64,000 bases of DNA. Origin: Gaiellasilicea sp963761905. GTDB taxonomy: Bacteria; Actinomycetota; Thermoleophilia; Gaiellales; Gaiellaceae. The stretch covers positions 124,001-188,000 of the forward strand of contig CAVXIQ010000001.1 of the NCBI GenBank assembly GCA_963761905.1. The letters are read 5' to 3'. A program made the translations under genes and the position numbers. Numbering within the stretch: position 1 is the first letter of the stretch; each line of letters opens with the position of its first letter. Positions 50,856 to 62,224 of the stretch are shown here, piece by piece. The notes under the pieces are model-generated. The model did no database searches. It worked only from the letters and a program-made list of their open reading frames with translations, and had not been told where the DNA came from.

Positions 50856-51799
50856 GCAGCCTCGACCAGACGGCACGCACGCTCGAGGCGGCGGCGCCGA
50901 CCGTTGCGGAGAAGCGCGCTCCCCGGAGGCCCGAGCTCGGCGACATGTGGTGGCGTCACCTCGTCGCGATCGTCGCGCTCGGCTTCGCGCTCTTCCCGAT
51001 CGCGTACATCGTCTCGGCGGCGTTCAGCGCGGACGGGACGCTGAGCGGCGCCTCCCTGATCCCCCGCGACCTCACCCTCGACAACTTCCGCACGATCCTG
51101 TCCGGCACGATCAATGTGGCCGGAGCCGACAACGACATCCCGTACATCCGCTGGTACGTCAACACGATGATCATCGCCACGGCGACCGCGATCTCCACAG
51201 TGCTCGTGGGCGCGCTCGCCGCCTATGCCTTCAGCCGCTTCCGCTTCGCAGGCCGCCGCTTCGGGATGCTGAGCCTGCTCCTCGTCCAGATGTTCCCGCA
51301 GCTCCTCCTCGTGGTCGCGATCTACCTGATCGTCCTCAACACGGGCGACGTGTTCCCGCTCCTCGGCCTGAACTCGCTGACCGGCCTGACCTTCGTCTAC
51401 CTCGGCGGGGCGCTCGGAGTCAACGTCTGGCTGCTCAAGGGATTCTTCGACACGATTCCCAACGAGCTCGACGAGTCGGCCCGCGTCGACGGCGCCACGC
51501 CCGTGCAGGTCTTCTGGGGCGTCGTGCTCCCGTTGGCCGTTCCCGTGCTGGCCGTGGTCGCGCTCTTCTCGTTCGTGGCCACGGTGAACGAGTTCGTGAT
51601 CGCGAGCGTCCTGCTCCAGGACCGCAACTCGTTCACGCTGCCGCTCGGGATGCGCTCGTTCATCGACAAGCAGTACGCGGAGCAGTGGGGGCCGTTCGCC
51701 GCGGGCGTCCTCCTGGCCGCGCTGCCGGTGGCGCTCCTCTTCGCGTTCCTGCAGAAGTTCATCGTCGGCGGGCTGACCCAGGGCTCGGTCAAGGGATGA
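50852..51799 (+). CDS. malG: Maltodextrin ABC transporter permease MalG
   Basis: 315 residues, six helices, EAA loop ESARVDGATPVQVFWGVVLPLAVPVL and C-terminal FLQKFIVGGLTQGSVKG, the MalG ending. ATG overlaps malF and has SD GAGGAGGT inside malF; stop overlaps the GH13 start (ATGA). Confidence 0.95.
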   Translation: MSSLDQTARTLEAAAPTVAEKRAPRRPELGDMWWRHLVAIVALGFALFPIAYIVSAAFSADGTLSGASLIPRDLTLDNFRTILSGTINVAGADNDIPYIRWYVNTMIIATATAISTVLVGALAAYAFSRFRFAGRRFGMLSLLLVQMFPQLLLVVAIYLIVLNTGDVFPLLGLNSLTGLTFVYLGGALGVNVWLLKGFFDTIPNELDESARVDGATPVQVFWGVVLPLAVPVLAVVALFSFVATVNEFVIASVLLQDRNSFTLPLGMRSFIDKQYAEQWGPFAAGVLLAALPVALLFAFLQKFIVGGLTQGSVKG

Positions 51800-53654
51800 C
51801 CGTCGTGGAGACGAGGGCCTCGGTGTCGCTGCTCGACCTACCGCACCACGACGGCTCCGGCTCCTATCTGGTCGAACGGCCGCTCCGGCTCGGCGACGAG
51901 GCCGTCGTGCGCCTGCGCGTCCCGAGCGGGACGGAGGTCGACGCGGTCGCCGTCCGCTACCTCCGGGACGGGGAGCCGCGCGCCGTGCGCGCCGAGCTCG
52001 TCGAGGAGACCGAGGCCGACCGTTGGTGGCGCGCCTCCTTTCCCGTCCACAACCCGTCGGTTCCCTATCGCTGGCTCCTCTCCGGCGGTGAGCTCGGCTA
52101 CGCCTGGGTGAACGGGCTCGGGCTCGTGCTCCACGACCCGCCCGACTCCGACGACTTCGTCGTCTCGCTCGATCCGGGCGGACCGGATTGGCACCTGCGC
52201 TCGGTCGTCTACGAGGTCTTTCCCGACCGGTTCGCGCGCGGCGCACACCGGCAGGCGCAGCCCGACTGGGCCGTGGCGAGGGAGTGGGACGAGCTCCCTG
52301 CCGGCCGCGCGCCGCAGACGCCGCTCGAGTGGTACGGCGGCGACCTCGCGGGGATCGAGGAGCGGCTCGACCACCTCGAGGCGCTCGGAGCGACGACGCT
52401 CTATCTGACGCCGTTCTTCCCGGCGCGGAGCTCGCACCGCTACGACGCGAGCTCGTTCGAGCGCGTCGACCCGCACCTGGGAGGCGACGACGCGCTCGCG
52501 AGCCTCGTCGCCGCGGCTCACGCGCGCGGGATCCGGGTGCTCGGCGACCTCACCCTGAACCACTCGGGTGACGCGCACGAGTGGTTCCTGGCGGCGCGCG
52601 GGGACGCGGAGGGGCCGGAACGGGACTACTACTTCCTCGACGACGAGCTGCCGCTCGGCTACGAGGCCTGGCTGGGAGTGCGCACGCTGCCGAAGCTCGA
52701 CCACCGATCGGCCGCGCTCCGGCGCCGGCTCGTCTCCGATCCCGGCTCGCCGGTGCGGCGCTGGCTGCGGGCGCCGTTCGAGCTCGACGGCTGGAGGATC
52801 GACGTCGCGAACATGGCCGGCCGCTTCCGGGACGTCGACTCGACCGCCGAGCTCGCGCGGGCCGTGCGCGCCGCGATCGCGGCGGAGCGGAAGGACGCCG
52901 TCGTGATCGCGGAGCACGCGCACGACGCCCGGGGCGATCTGCGCGGGGGCGGCTGGCACGGGACGATGGGCTACGCCGGCTTCCTGCGGCCGGTCTGGGC
53001 CTGGCTTCGCGGCGACGAGCTTCCCGACGACCTGGCGACCGGCTTCCTCGGCCTGCCGGTGGGACTGCCGCGGATCCGGGGCGAGCAGCTGGTCGCGACG
53101 ATGCGGGCGTTCCGGGCCGGGGTGCCGTGGTCGTCCGTGCTCCACTCGTGGACGCTGCTCGACAGCCACGACACGGCGCGCTTCGCCACGGTGGCGGGCT
53201 CGCGCGAGCGGCACCTGGTCGGGGTCGGGCTGCAGATGACGACCCCCGGCGTGCCGATGGTCTTCGCGGGCGACGAGCTGGGGCTCGAGGGAGCGTGGGG
53301 CGAGGACGCGCGGCGCACGATCCCGTGGGACGCGCCCGAGCGGTGGGACACGCGTGCTCTTCGAGGGCTACGCGCGGCTGATCGAGTTGCGCCGCAGCTC
53401 GGACGCGCTCGCGCTGGGCGGGATCCGCTACGCGCACGTCGGCGCCGACGCGGTCGCCTACCTGCGCGAGACCGCCTCCGAGCGGCTGCTCTGCCTCGCC
53501 GCGCGCGCCGAGCACGAGCCCGGTACGGCTGCCGCTTGCCGCGCTCGACGCCTGCGAGCTGACCACGCTGCACGGCGCCGACGCGCAGCTCGCCGAGGGC
53601 GCGGCGGTGCTCCCAGCTCAGGGGCCCGCATTCCATGTCTGGAGAATCACGTGA
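51796..53654 (+). CDS. Cytoplasmic GH13 maltodextrin hydrolase (neopullulanase/alpha-glucosidase type), two frameshifts
   Basis: About 618 residues without signal peptide. An N-terminal CBM34-like domain (residues 1-130), then the barrel with VVYEVFPDRFARG, LTLNHSGD, GWRIDVAN (Asp336), VVIAEHA (Glu373) and LLDSHDT (Asp459), all three catalytic residues present. +1 breaks near 53345 and 53523 lie in the C-terminal beta domain, which resumes as LFEGYARLIELRRSSDALALGGIRY and ALDACELTTLHGADAQ. Breaks down imported maltodextrins. Confidence 0.92.
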
Positions 53655-53720
53655 CCGAACGGGAGGCTTGATGTGCACGTGAGCTGGGTCGCGAAGCGGC
53701 CCCTTCAGGGATCTTCGCGC

Positions 53721-53750
53721 GATGAGCGTCCGCTTCCGCGGATGCTCATC
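53721..53750 (+). terminator. 13-bp stem hairpin after the GH13 gene
   Basis: Arms 53721-53733 and 53738-53750 pair over 13 bp with one G-T wobble and a TTCC loop; a weaker hairpin (CGCGAAG/CTTCGCG, 53690-53719) precedes it. Separates the malEFG-GH13 unit from the ATPase gene. Confidence 0.6.
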
Positions 53751-53778
53751 TTGCGCCAACTACAGACGGGAGTACGTG

Positions 53779-54943
<1,165 letters not shown>

Positions 54944-54960
<17 letters not shown>

Positions 54961-57055
54961 CGGGGTTCTCGCGACCGGCGTTGCGGTCGCGCTGGTCGGT
55001 GTCGGTTGGGCTGGAGGCTCGGCCGTGCCGGCGCCGCCGTCGGGCCCGGTGCTCGCGGCGCTTTCCCAGCCCCCGGTGCGGACGTCGCTCGCCTCGCAGC
55101 GGATCTACTTCGTCATGCCCGACCGGTACGCGAACGGCGACGCGGCGAACGACCGCGGCGGCCTCTCCGGAGCGCGCGGCGTCACGGGCTACGACCCGGC
55201 GGACATCGGCTGGTTCCACGGCGGCGACTACCGCGGGCTGACCGGCGACTGCACAGGGCCGGGCGGCCTCGCCAGGATCAAGAACCTGGGCTTCACCGCG
55301 GTCTGGGTGACGCCGCCGTTCGGCCAGAGGACCGTGCAGGGGTCGAGCGCCGCCTACCACGGCTACTGGATCCGCGACTTCACCTCCGTCGACCCGCATC
55401 TCGGGAGCGAGGCCGACTTCGGCGCGTTCGTCGAGTGCGCGCACCGGCTGGGGCTGAAGGTCTACCTCGACGTGGTCGTCAACCACACCGCCGACCTGAT
55501 CGTGCCGACGGGCTCGAGCTACTCGGATGCGCCCTACCGCGACTGCCGCGGCCGGATCTTCTTTCCCGCCCGCTACGCCGGCGGCTCCACCTTCCCCTGC
55601 CTCAAGGCCGAGAACATGCCGCGGGTGCCGCTGCTCGAGGGCCGCGACCGGACGGCGAAGAAGCCCGCCTGGCTGAACGACGTCACCCGCTACCACAACC
55701 GCGGCGACATCGACTTCGACTCGTGCAGCGAGCTCTGCTTCGAGCAGGGCGACTTCTTCGGGCTCGACGACCTCTTCACCGAGCAGCCGCGGGTGGTCGC
55801 CGGGCTGGCGGACGTCTACGCGAGCTGGATCGCGCGCTTCAAGCTCGACGGCTTCCGGATCGACACGGCAAAGCACGTCGACGCGAGGTTCTTCGGCGCC
55901 TGGGTGCCGAAGATCCGGGCCGCGGCACGGAAGGCAGGGGTGAAGGACTTCGAGCTCTTCGGCGAGGTCTTCCTCAGCGACGCCGTCGAGCTCTCGCGGT
56001 TCGTCCGGGACCGCGGGCTGCCGAACGTGCTCGACTTTCCCTTCCAGGACGCCGCCACCCGCTTCGCCGGCGGCGACGCGAGCGCGAAAGGGCTGGTCGC
56101 TCGGTTCGCGGACGACGACTACTACCTGGGTGCGAACGGGATCGCGCACACGCCGCCGACGTTCCTCGGAAACCACGACATCGGCCGGGCCGCGCGGGTG
56201 ATCAAGGATCGCTCCGGGGGAACGCGCGGAACCGAGCTCCTCCGTCGCGTCCAGCTCGGGCACAGCCTCATGTACCTGCTCCGCGGCGCGCCGAGCGTCT
56301 ACTACGGCGACGAGGTCGGGATCATCGGCGCCGGCGGCGACAAGCAGGCGCGCCAGGATCTCTTCCCGACGAAGGTGCGCGAGTGGCAGACCGAGGAGCG
56401 CGTCGGCTCGCCGCCGATCGGGACGGCGTCGGCGCTCGAGCTCGCGTCGCATCCCGTCGGCGACCACCTGAAGGCGCTGGCCGCGCTGCGGGAGGCCCAC
56501 CCGGCGCTCTCGGTCGGGAGCACCGCGGTGCGGGTCGCACGCGGCGGCCTGCTCGTCGTCAGCCGCTTCGACGCTTCCGCTCGGCGCGAGTACCTGGCCG
56601 CCTTCAACGCGGGGACGACCGCTCAGCGGGCCACATTCGCGACCGCGACCGGCTCGAGCTGGACGCCTCTGCTCGGGGCGAGCGCGCCCGTGCTGAGCAC
56701 GAGCGGCGGGAGAGTCACGCTGAGCGTGCCACCGCTCACGGCGGTGCTCTATCGCGCCGACGGGCCGCCGCGCCCGAGCTCGGGACGGCCGTCGATCGCG
56801 GCGGGCTCCGACGACCTCTCCGGGCTGGTCCGCGTCGGCGCGTCAGGCATGTCCGGTCCGCGTAGCGTCGCGTTCGCGGTCAAGCGGGCCGGCCGGCCGT
56901 GGCAGCGACTCGGCGTCGACGACTCGCCGCCCTACCGGGTCTTCCTCGATCCGCGGCGCTACCGGCGCGGCGAGACCGTCCATCTCGTCGCGGTCGCGCG
57001 CGATCTGGAGGGCAAGATCGCGGTCTCGCCCGTGCTGGCGGCGAAGATCCGCTAG
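54944..57055 (+). CDS. Secreted alpha-amylase (GH13)
   Basis: 703 residues. Signal peptide RRFVSGVLATGVAVALVGVGWAGGSA; GTG 54944 is preceded by GGAGAG and gives this signal, whereas ATG 54923 adds seven residues. Barrel motifs VYLDVVVNHTADL, GFRIDTAKHVDA (Asp307), ELFGEVFLSD (Glu341) and FLGNHDIGR (Asp412). After a beta domain comes a C-terminal Ig-like region (about 605-703: GPRSVAFAVKRAGRPWQRLGVDDSPPYRVFLDP). Overlaps the ATPase gene by 17 bases. Supplies maltodextrins outside the cell. Confidence 0.94.
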
Positions 57056-57074
57056 AGGCCGACGGCCACCCGCG

Positions 57075-58157
57075 CTACGGGTGAAGGAGTGCGATCGCCT
57101 CGTCGGTCGGCGGCAGTCGCCGCAGTTCGGCCGCGATCCGGCCGGCGGCTGCGCCGTAGGAGTCGTGTGCGAGCACACGCTCGATCGCGGCCTGGATTCC
57201 GTCGATCGGGGCCACGACCCCGGCGCCGGCTCCCGCGACGCGGACGGCGTTCTGCGGTTGGTCGGCGAACAGGGGCACGAACACGGTGGGCACGCCCGCC
57301 ACGAGCGCGCCGAGCGTCGTTCCGGAGCCGCCGTGACAGACGACCGCCGCGGCGTCGGCGAGCACCTGGGCCTGGGGAACCCAACGCTCGACGTGCACGT
57401 TCGCAGGCACCTCGCCGAGCTCGAGCTCGCTTCCCACGGTCAAGAGAACGCGAACCGGCAGCCCGGCAACCGCCTCGAGCGCGCGACCGTAGACGGCGGC
57501 CGCAGGCGGGAGCTGCGCCGCGACGCTGCCGAAGCTCACGTACACGAGCGGGCGCGTGTCGCCGGGCCACCAGTCCGGGAGCGGCTGCGCCGGCTCGTCG
57601 ACGGCCGGGTCGCGGAACCGCGCGACGGCGTGGCCCGACGGATCGAGGGAGGCCGGGAAGCACGTCAAGTACGGCGAGGCTGCGATCCGCTCGGTGAGCC
57701 CGGAGCTCCGATCCTCGAGTGCAGGTGCAGCGATGGCGAGTGCTCCCTCCTCGACGAGGGCCAGCCCGATCCCGACCCGAGCGTGGGGCACGCCGGCCTC
57801 GTCCGCCGCGATCGCCGACGCGAACTCGCTCGCCTCGCGGACGACGACATCGGGCTGCCACTCCTCGATCGTCGCCCGGAGGGTCGGCAGCATCGCCGCC
57901 ACGTTGAGCTGCGCGAAGATGACGCCGACGACGACCACGTCGCCCTGCCCCGGCGGGAGCGAGGACATTCCGGCCCAGAGAGGCCCGAGCACGTCCTCCG
58001 GCGGCCGTTCGCCCATCCGGAATGGATGACCGTGCGCGTCGAGCGTGGGTGGTCCGACGACGAGCACGTCGTGGCCCTGCCGCCCAGCAGCCTCGATGAA
58101 GGGGATCAACGGGCCGAAGTGGCCGGCTCCCTGCGTCGAGGCGAAGAGGATCCGCAT
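57075..58157 (-). CDS. GT1 glycosyltransferase (UGT/MGT-like)
   Basis: 360 residues. N-terminal RILFASTQGAGHFGPLIPFIEAAGRQGHDVLVVG and donor motif VVCHGGSGTTLGALVAGVPTVFVPLFADQPQNA of the macrolide/glycopeptide glycosyltransferase group, with LVYVSFGSVA before it. Acceptor unknown; glycolipid, antibiotic or secondary metabolite. ATG 58157 supported by TACGGT 8 nt upstream. Confidence 0.92.
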   Translation of the reverse strand: MRILFASTQGAGHFGPLIPFIEAAGRQGHDVLVVGPPTLDAHGHPFRMGERPPEDVLGPLWAGMSSLPPGQGDVVVVGVIFAQLNVAAMLPTLRATIEEWQPDVVVREASEFASAIAADEAGVPHARVGIGLALVEEGALAIAAPALEDRSSGLTERIAASPYLTCFPASLDPSGHAVARFRDPAVDEPAQPLPDWWPGDTRPLVYVSFGSVAAQLPPAAAVYGRALEAVAGLPVRVLLTVGSELELGEVPANVHVERWVPQAQVLADAAAVVCHGGSGTTLGALVAGVPTVFVPLFADQPQNAVRVAGAGAGVVAPIDGIQAAIERVLAHDSYGAAAGRIAAELRRLPPTDEAIALLHP

Positions 58158-58165
58158 CCCCGACC

Positions 58166-58193
58166 ACCGTAACGTCTGCGCGGCGCCTAAGCT
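58166..58193. promoter_or_regulatory. Divergent -10 pair for GT1 and YdeI-like genes
   Basis: TACGGT (minus, 58166-58171, 8 nt from ATG 58157) and TAAGCT (plus, 58188-58193, 7 nt from GTG 58201), offset 22 bases. Confidence 0.42.
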
Positions 58194-58200
58194 CTCCGGC

Positions 58201-58770
58201 GTGGCCGATCTGCCGATCGTCCCCTTCGCCTCGCGGGCCGAGTGGGAGGCCTGGCTCGAGGCGCATCCGGAGGCCGACGGCGTCTGGCTCAAGCTTGCGA
58301 AGAAGGGCAGCGGGATCCCGACCGTCACCTACGCCGAGGCCGTCGAGGTGGCGCTCTGCTTCGGCTGGATCGACGGGCAGTCGCGCGGGCTCGACGAGAC
58401 CCACTACCTCCAGCGCTTCACGCCGCGCCGCGCACGGAGCGTCTGGTCGAAGCTCAATCGGACGAAGGCGGAGGCGCTGATCGTGAGCGGCGCGATGCGG
58501 CCGGGTGGGCTCCGCGAGGTCGAGCGAGCGAAGGCCGACGGGCGCTGGGCCGCCGCCTACGACTCGCCTTCGACGGCGGTGGTTCCGGACGACCTGCAGC
58601 AGGCGCTCGACGGGAACGACACGGCCCGAGCTGCGTTCGAGGGGCTCGACGCGACGAATCGCTACGCGATCCTGCACCGGCTCCAGCTCGCGAAGAGGCC
58701 CGAGACGCGTGCGACGAACATCGAGAAGTTCGTGGCGATGCTGGCCGCCGGCGACAAGCTCCATCCCTGA
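58201..58770 (+). CDS. YdeI/OmpD-associated family protein
   Basis: 189 residues: WEAWLEAHPEADGVWLKLAKKGSG, VEVALCFGWIDGQSRGLDETHYLQRFTPRRARSVWSKLNRTKAEAL and the NRYAILHRLQLAKRPETRATNIEKFVAML ending are diagnostic of the YdeI family. Linked in some bacteria to protection against cationic peptides or bacteriocins; role here unknown. Confidence 0.92.
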   Translation: MADLPIVPFASRAEWEAWLEAHPEADGVWLKLAKKGSGIPTVTYAEAVEVALCFGWIDGQSRGLDETHYLQRFTPRRARSVWSKLNRTKAEALIVSGAMRPGGLREVERAKADGRWAAAYDSPSTAVVPDDLQQALDGNDTARAAFEGLDATNRYAILHRLQLAKRPETRATNIEKFVAMLAAGDKLHP

Positions 58771-58782
58771 CTGCCAGTCGCC

Positions 58783-59592
58783 GTGCTGCTGCCGTTGCCC
58801 GAGCCGTACGACTTCGCGCTCTCGACCGAGCGCTTTCGCGTCTTCGGAATCGACCGGGCCAATCTCTGGTTCGAGGGTGGCCTGCACCGCGTCGTCGGCG
58901 GGCGCGAGGTGCGCATCGAGGCGGCACCCGGAGGCGTCGAGGTCGAGCCCTGGAGCGTCGAGATCGAGGCCGAGGTGCGAACGCTGCTCGGCGCGCCGTT
59001 CGACCTCGCGAGCTTCGCGGCGTTCGCGGCCGAGGATCCCACTCTCGCGCGGCTCGTCCTCCGGCTCGCAGGCTTCCGGCCACCCCTCGCGCCCGACCCG
59101 TTCGAGGCGCTCGTCACCTCGATCACGGCGCAGCAGGTCTCGCTCCAGTCGGCCTTCGCGATCCGCAGCCGCCTGATCGAGCGCTTCGGCGAGCCCGGAG
59201 AGCACGCGATCGCCTTTCCCACGCGCGAGCGGCTCGCCGGCGCGACAGAGCCCGAGCTCGTCGCGGTCGGCTTCTCGGGACGCAAGGCCGAGTACACGGT
59301 CGCGCTCGCCCGCGCCGAGCTCGACCTCGACTCCCTCCAGGGCCTCTCCGACGACGAGGTCAAGGCGACGCTCGTCGCCCTGCGCGGGATCGGCGAGTGG
59401 ACGGCCGACTGGTTCCTCGCCCGCCACCTCGGCCGGCCGCACGCCTGGCCCGCGGGCGACCTCGTGCTGCGCAAGGCCGTTCGGTCCTTCTATGGTGACG
59501 TCCCGGACGTCCGCAGCTTCGGCGCCCGCTTCCACCCCCACCAGAACCTCGCCGCCCATTACCTCCTGACCGGACTTCGCCTCGGGCCATGA
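58783..59592 (+). CDS. DNA-3-methyladenine glycosylase II (AlkA-like)
   Basis: 269 residues. N-terminal TBP-like domain, then HhH-GPD: LVTSITAQQVSLQSAFAIRSRLIERFG, LVALRGIGEWTADWFLARHL (HhH) and the catalytic Asp in AWPAGDLVLRKAV. Removes alkylated purines from DNA. GTG start; followed by GNAT with ATGA overlap. Confidence 0.93.
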   Translation: MLLPLPEPYDFALSTERFRVFGIDRANLWFEGGLHRVVGGREVRIEAAPGGVEVEPWSVEIEAEVRTLLGAPFDLASFAAFAAEDPTLARLVLRLAGFRPPLAPDPFEALVTSITAQQVSLQSAFAIRSRLIERFGEPGEHAIAFPTRERLAGATEPELVAVGFSGRKAEYTVALARAELDLDSLQGLSDDEVKATLVALRGIGEWTADWFLARHLGRPHAWPAGDLVLRKAVRSFYGDVPDVRSFGARFHPHQNLAAHYLLTGLRLGP

Positions 59593-60581
59593 CCATCCGC
59601 CACGCCACCACTGCCGATCGCGAGCTCGTGCGCTCGCTCTGGCTCGAGTTCGTCGGCGACCTCGACGCCCTTCCCGCCTGGGCCGACGCGAGCTGGGAGT
59701 CGGCGAGCCAGGAGATCGAGCGCGCCCTCGATGCGAACGGCCTCTTCGTCGCGGAGCGAGACGGCGAGCCGGTGGGTTTCGCGAGCGCCTGGATCGACGG
59801 GCACATCGCGTATGTCGGCGACCTCTTCGTGCGCGAGCCCGAGCGCCGGCACGGCACCGGCAAAGCGCTGATCGACGCCGTCGTGGAGTACATGCGGGCG
59901 CGTGGCGCGGGGTATCTCCGCCTGAACGCGAACCTCGACGCGCTGCCCTTCTACGACCGGCTCGGCTTCCGCGAGGAGTCGCGGAATCTCGTGCTCTCCC
60001 TCGAGGTGCGGGAGGTCGGCAGCGGCCGCTCGTTCGGCGCGATCCACGTCCAGAGCGACGACCAGCCGGCGATCGAGCGGGCCGTGCGGCAGTTCGTGCC
60101 GAGACTTCCGGGCGGCTCGCAGGGAAGCCTGATCTCGCCGCCGCGACACGGCTGGATCGCCGTCTACGACGACGTCTGCGATCGCGACCCGACGATGCTC
60201 CGCCGGCTCGCCCGCGAGCTCTCCGACCGGATGGGGGCCGTCGTGCTCGCGCTCGGGGTCGAGCAGGACGAGGTGGTGCGGTTCGTGCTGCTCGAGCGGG
60301 GCGGCGTCGTGGACGAGTACCTCTCGGTCCCGGAGCACTACGGGCCGCTGCCGCCCGGGGATGTCGTCGGCCTTGCCGCCAACCCGCGAGTCGTGAACAG
60401 GCTGACCGGAGCTGATCCGGCGACGATCCGCGCGGTCGCTCGCACAGGCTCATCGCCTTCGGCGCTGCCACCCGCGCGAGAGCATCTCGTCGAGCTGGCG
60501 CGCGCGATCGGAGTCGAGGGGGCCGAGCACGGCTGGAGCGACGCGCCGGAGCTTGCAGGCGCCGTCGTCGTCGAACGCTGA
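59589..60581 (+). CDS. GNAT acetyltransferase with C-terminal extension
   Basis: 330 residues. Residues 1-145 are a GNAT domain (IRHATTADRELVRSLWLEF, LFVREPERRHGTGKALIDAVVEYMRARG, LPFYDRLGFREES). Residues about 150-330 form a second region (FVPRLPGGSQGSLISPPRHGWIAVYDDVCDRDP, GAVVLALGVEQDEVVRFVLLERGGVVDEYLSV) I do not recognise as GNAT. Substrate unknown. Overlaps AlkA-like and GST genes at both ends. Confidence 0.85.
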   Translation: MTIRHATTADRELVRSLWLEFVGDLDALPAWADASWESASQEIERALDANGLFVAERDGEPVGFASAWIDGHIAYVGDLFVREPERRHGTGKALIDAVVEYMRARGAGYLRLNANLDALPFYDRLGFREESRNLVLSLEVREVGSGRSFGAIHVQSDDQPAIERAVRQFVPRLPGGSQGSLISPPRHGWIAVYDDVCDRDPTMLRRLARELSDRMGAVVLALGVEQDEVVRFVLLERGGVVDEYLSVPEHYGPLPPGDVVGLAANPRVVNRLTGADPATIRAVARTGSSPSALPPAREHLVELARAIGVEGAEHGWSDAPELAGAVVVER

Positions 60582-61159
60582 TGCTGACCCTGTACGACGC
60601 CGCCCGTTGCCCCTACTGCGCCCGCGTTCGGATCGTGCTCGCCGAGAAGGGCGTCGAGTGGGAGACGGTCGAGATCGATCTCGCGGATCGCCCCGGCTGG
60701 TTGTACGAGAAGAATCCGGCGGGGAAGGTTCCCGTGCTCGAGGAGGACGGCTGGGTGCTCCCCGAGTCGGCCGTGATCGCCGAGTACGTGAACGAGCGCT
60801 ACCCGGAGCCGCCGCTCTGGCCGGCCGACCCGGGCGCGCGGGCCGCGGGACGCCTGCTCGTCTTCCGCTTCGACGACTTCTCGGATCCCTATTACGACCT
60901 GCGCCGCGGGAAGGAGGGAGCCCGCGAGCGCTTCGAGCACGAGCTCGCGTTCCTCGACTCGCTGCTCGAGACGATGCCGTGGTTGTCAGGGCCGGCCTTC
61001 GGCCTCGCCGACAGCGGCTACCTGCCCTGGGTCTTGCGGGCCCGCGACCGGCTCGGTGTCGAGCTCGGCCGGCTCTCGGCGCTTTCCCGCTGGCTCGAGC
61101 GCGCATCCGAGCGACCATCGATCGCGGCCGAGCTCGAGCTCGTGGCTGCGCAGAGGTGA
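60581..61159 (+). CDS. Glutathione S-transferase fold protein
   Basis: 192 residues. Thioredoxin-like N-domain with Cys10-Pro-Tyr-Cys13 (YDAARCPYCARVRIVLAEKGVEWETVEIDL) and cis-Pro segment GKVPVLEEDG, ESAVIAEY, then an all-helical C-domain. The CPYC site suggests a thiol-redox or maleylacetoacetate-isomerase-like role; the latter could complete homogentisate breakdown, but this is speculative. Start shares a base with the upstream stop (TGATG). Confidence 0.88.
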   Translation: MLTLYDAARCPYCARVRIVLAEKGVEWETVEIDLADRPGWLYEKNPAGKVPVLEEDGWVLPESAVIAEYVNERYPEPPLWPADPGARAAGRLLVFRFDDFSDPYYDLRRGKEGARERFEHELAFLDSLLETMPWLSGPAFGLADSGYLPWVLRARDRLGVELGRLSALSRWLERASERPSIAAELELVAAQR

Positions 61160-61515
61160 CGGAGGACGTCGAGCGCGACGAGCTCCGGCGCCGGCTCGGC
61201 GAGAGCGGCCTGATCGTCCTCGATGTTCGAGGCCCGGAGGAGTTCGCCGGACGGCTGGGCGCTCCGTGCGACCCGCGGCAAGGCAGGATCGCCGGCGCGC
61301 AGAACCTCGACATTCAGGAGCTGATGACGCTCACCGCCGAGCAGATCCGGGAGCGGCTGCCGGGGGCGGTGGAAGTCGTTGCCTACTGCCATTCCGGTTC
61401 CCGCTCGGCGCTCGCCGTCCAGATCCTGCGCGCGGCCGGGATCGACGCCCGCAACTATCCCGGCTCGTGGCACGAGTGGTCGCGCGACGAGTCGCTGCCC
61501 TCGGAGACCGGCTAG
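61156..61515 (+). CDS. Rhodanese-domain sulfurtransferase
   Basis: 119 residues: GLIVLDVRGPEEFAGR, GRIAGAQNLDI and the active-site loop YCHSGSRSALAVQILRAAGI with the persulfide Cys. GTG overlaps the GST stop (GTGA). Ends in CTAG shared with the opposing amidotransferase. Confidence 0.92.
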   Translation: MTEDVERDELRRRLGESGLIVLDVRGPEEFAGRLGAPCDPRQGRIAGAQNLDIQELMTLTAEQIRERLPGAVEVVAYCHSGSRSALAVQILRAAGIDARNYPGSWHEWSRDESLPSETG

Positions 61516-62181
61516 ACCGTCTCGAGAAAGGCACGGCAGAGGGCGCGCCCGGTCTCGTTCCACGCCGAGATCCGCGCTGCCGTCTCCCGCCGGAGCGCCT
61601 CGGAGTCGGCGACGTCGTCGGGATCCTCGTCGAGCCACCGCTCCACCTGGGCGCCCGTCACCTCGGCGTGGAACTGGATCCCGTACGACCGCTCGAGCCG
61701 GAAGGCCTGGGTGCTGACCCGGCTCCGTGCGAGCTCGACGGCGCCGGCCGGGAGCTCGTACGTGTAGTGGTGCCACTGGAACGCGTCGAACTGCGGCTGG
61801 AGCGAGCCGAGGACGGGATCGTCTCGCGCGGCCTCCGTCAGCTCGACCTGGAACCAGCCGACCTCGGATTCGCGCGCTCGGGTGCACCGACGCGCCCGCT
61901 GCCCGAGCGAGCAACTGCGCGCCGAGGCAGACGCCGAAGAGCGGCAGCTCGCGCTCGAGCGCGCTCTCCAGGAACCGCAGCTCGCCTCGCAGCCACGGAT
62001 GGCGCTCCTCCTGATCGGGATGCATCGCGCCGCCGAAGACGAGGATCGCGTCGGCCTCCGCAGGAGCCTCGCCGCCGAGCGACACCGGCCACACCAGGAG
62101 CTCGTGGCCGGCCTCGCGCACCGCGTCGCCGAAGACGCCGACGCCGACATTCGGGCCGTGCGTGAGCGCGAGCACCTTCAT
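61512..62181 (-). CDS. Class-I glutamine amidotransferase-like protein, frameshifted
   Basis: About 222 residues. VLALTHGPNVGVGVFGDAVREAGHELLVW, LVFGGAMHPDQEERHPWL and the nucleophile elbow FGVCLGAQLLARAAGA are in one frame; after a +1 break near 61880 comes EVGWFQVELTEAARDDPVLGSLQPQFDAFQWHHYTYELPAGA and YGIQFHAEVT with the catalytic His-Ala-Glu. Resembles GMP-synthase-like stand-alone amidotransferases of unknown acceptor. ATG has TACGAT 6 nt upstream. Confidence 0.88.
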
Positions 62182-62187
62182 CGGTCG

Positions 62188-62218
62188 ATCGTATGCCGAC
62201 GGGACGTCCTCGTAGACT
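62188..62218. promoter_or_regulatory. Divergent -10 pair for the amidotransferase and murI
   Basis: TACGAT (minus, 62188-62193, 6 nt from ATG 62181) and TAGACT (plus, 62213-62218, 6 nt from ATG 62225), offset 25 bases. Confidence 0.45.
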
Positions 62219-62224
62219 CCTGCG

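Noticed and set aside
47286..50876. A 1196-codon open frame on the minus strand opposite malE and malF
   Set aside because: It is an Arg/Asp/Gly-rich shadow of the true genes in GC-rich DNA, with no recognisable domain; the plus-strand genes are unmistakable.
57052..60471. A 1139-codon minus-strand open frame
   Set aside because: Covers the YdeI-like, AlkA-like and GNAT genes in antisense; composition is a GC shadow and it does not resemble a protein family.
60581..61159. Calling the GST-fold protein maleylacetoacetate isomerase to complete tyrosine breakdown
   Set aside because: It has a CPYC site instead of the Ser-rich motif of zeta-class isomerases and lies 13 kb from hmgA; only the fold supports the idea.
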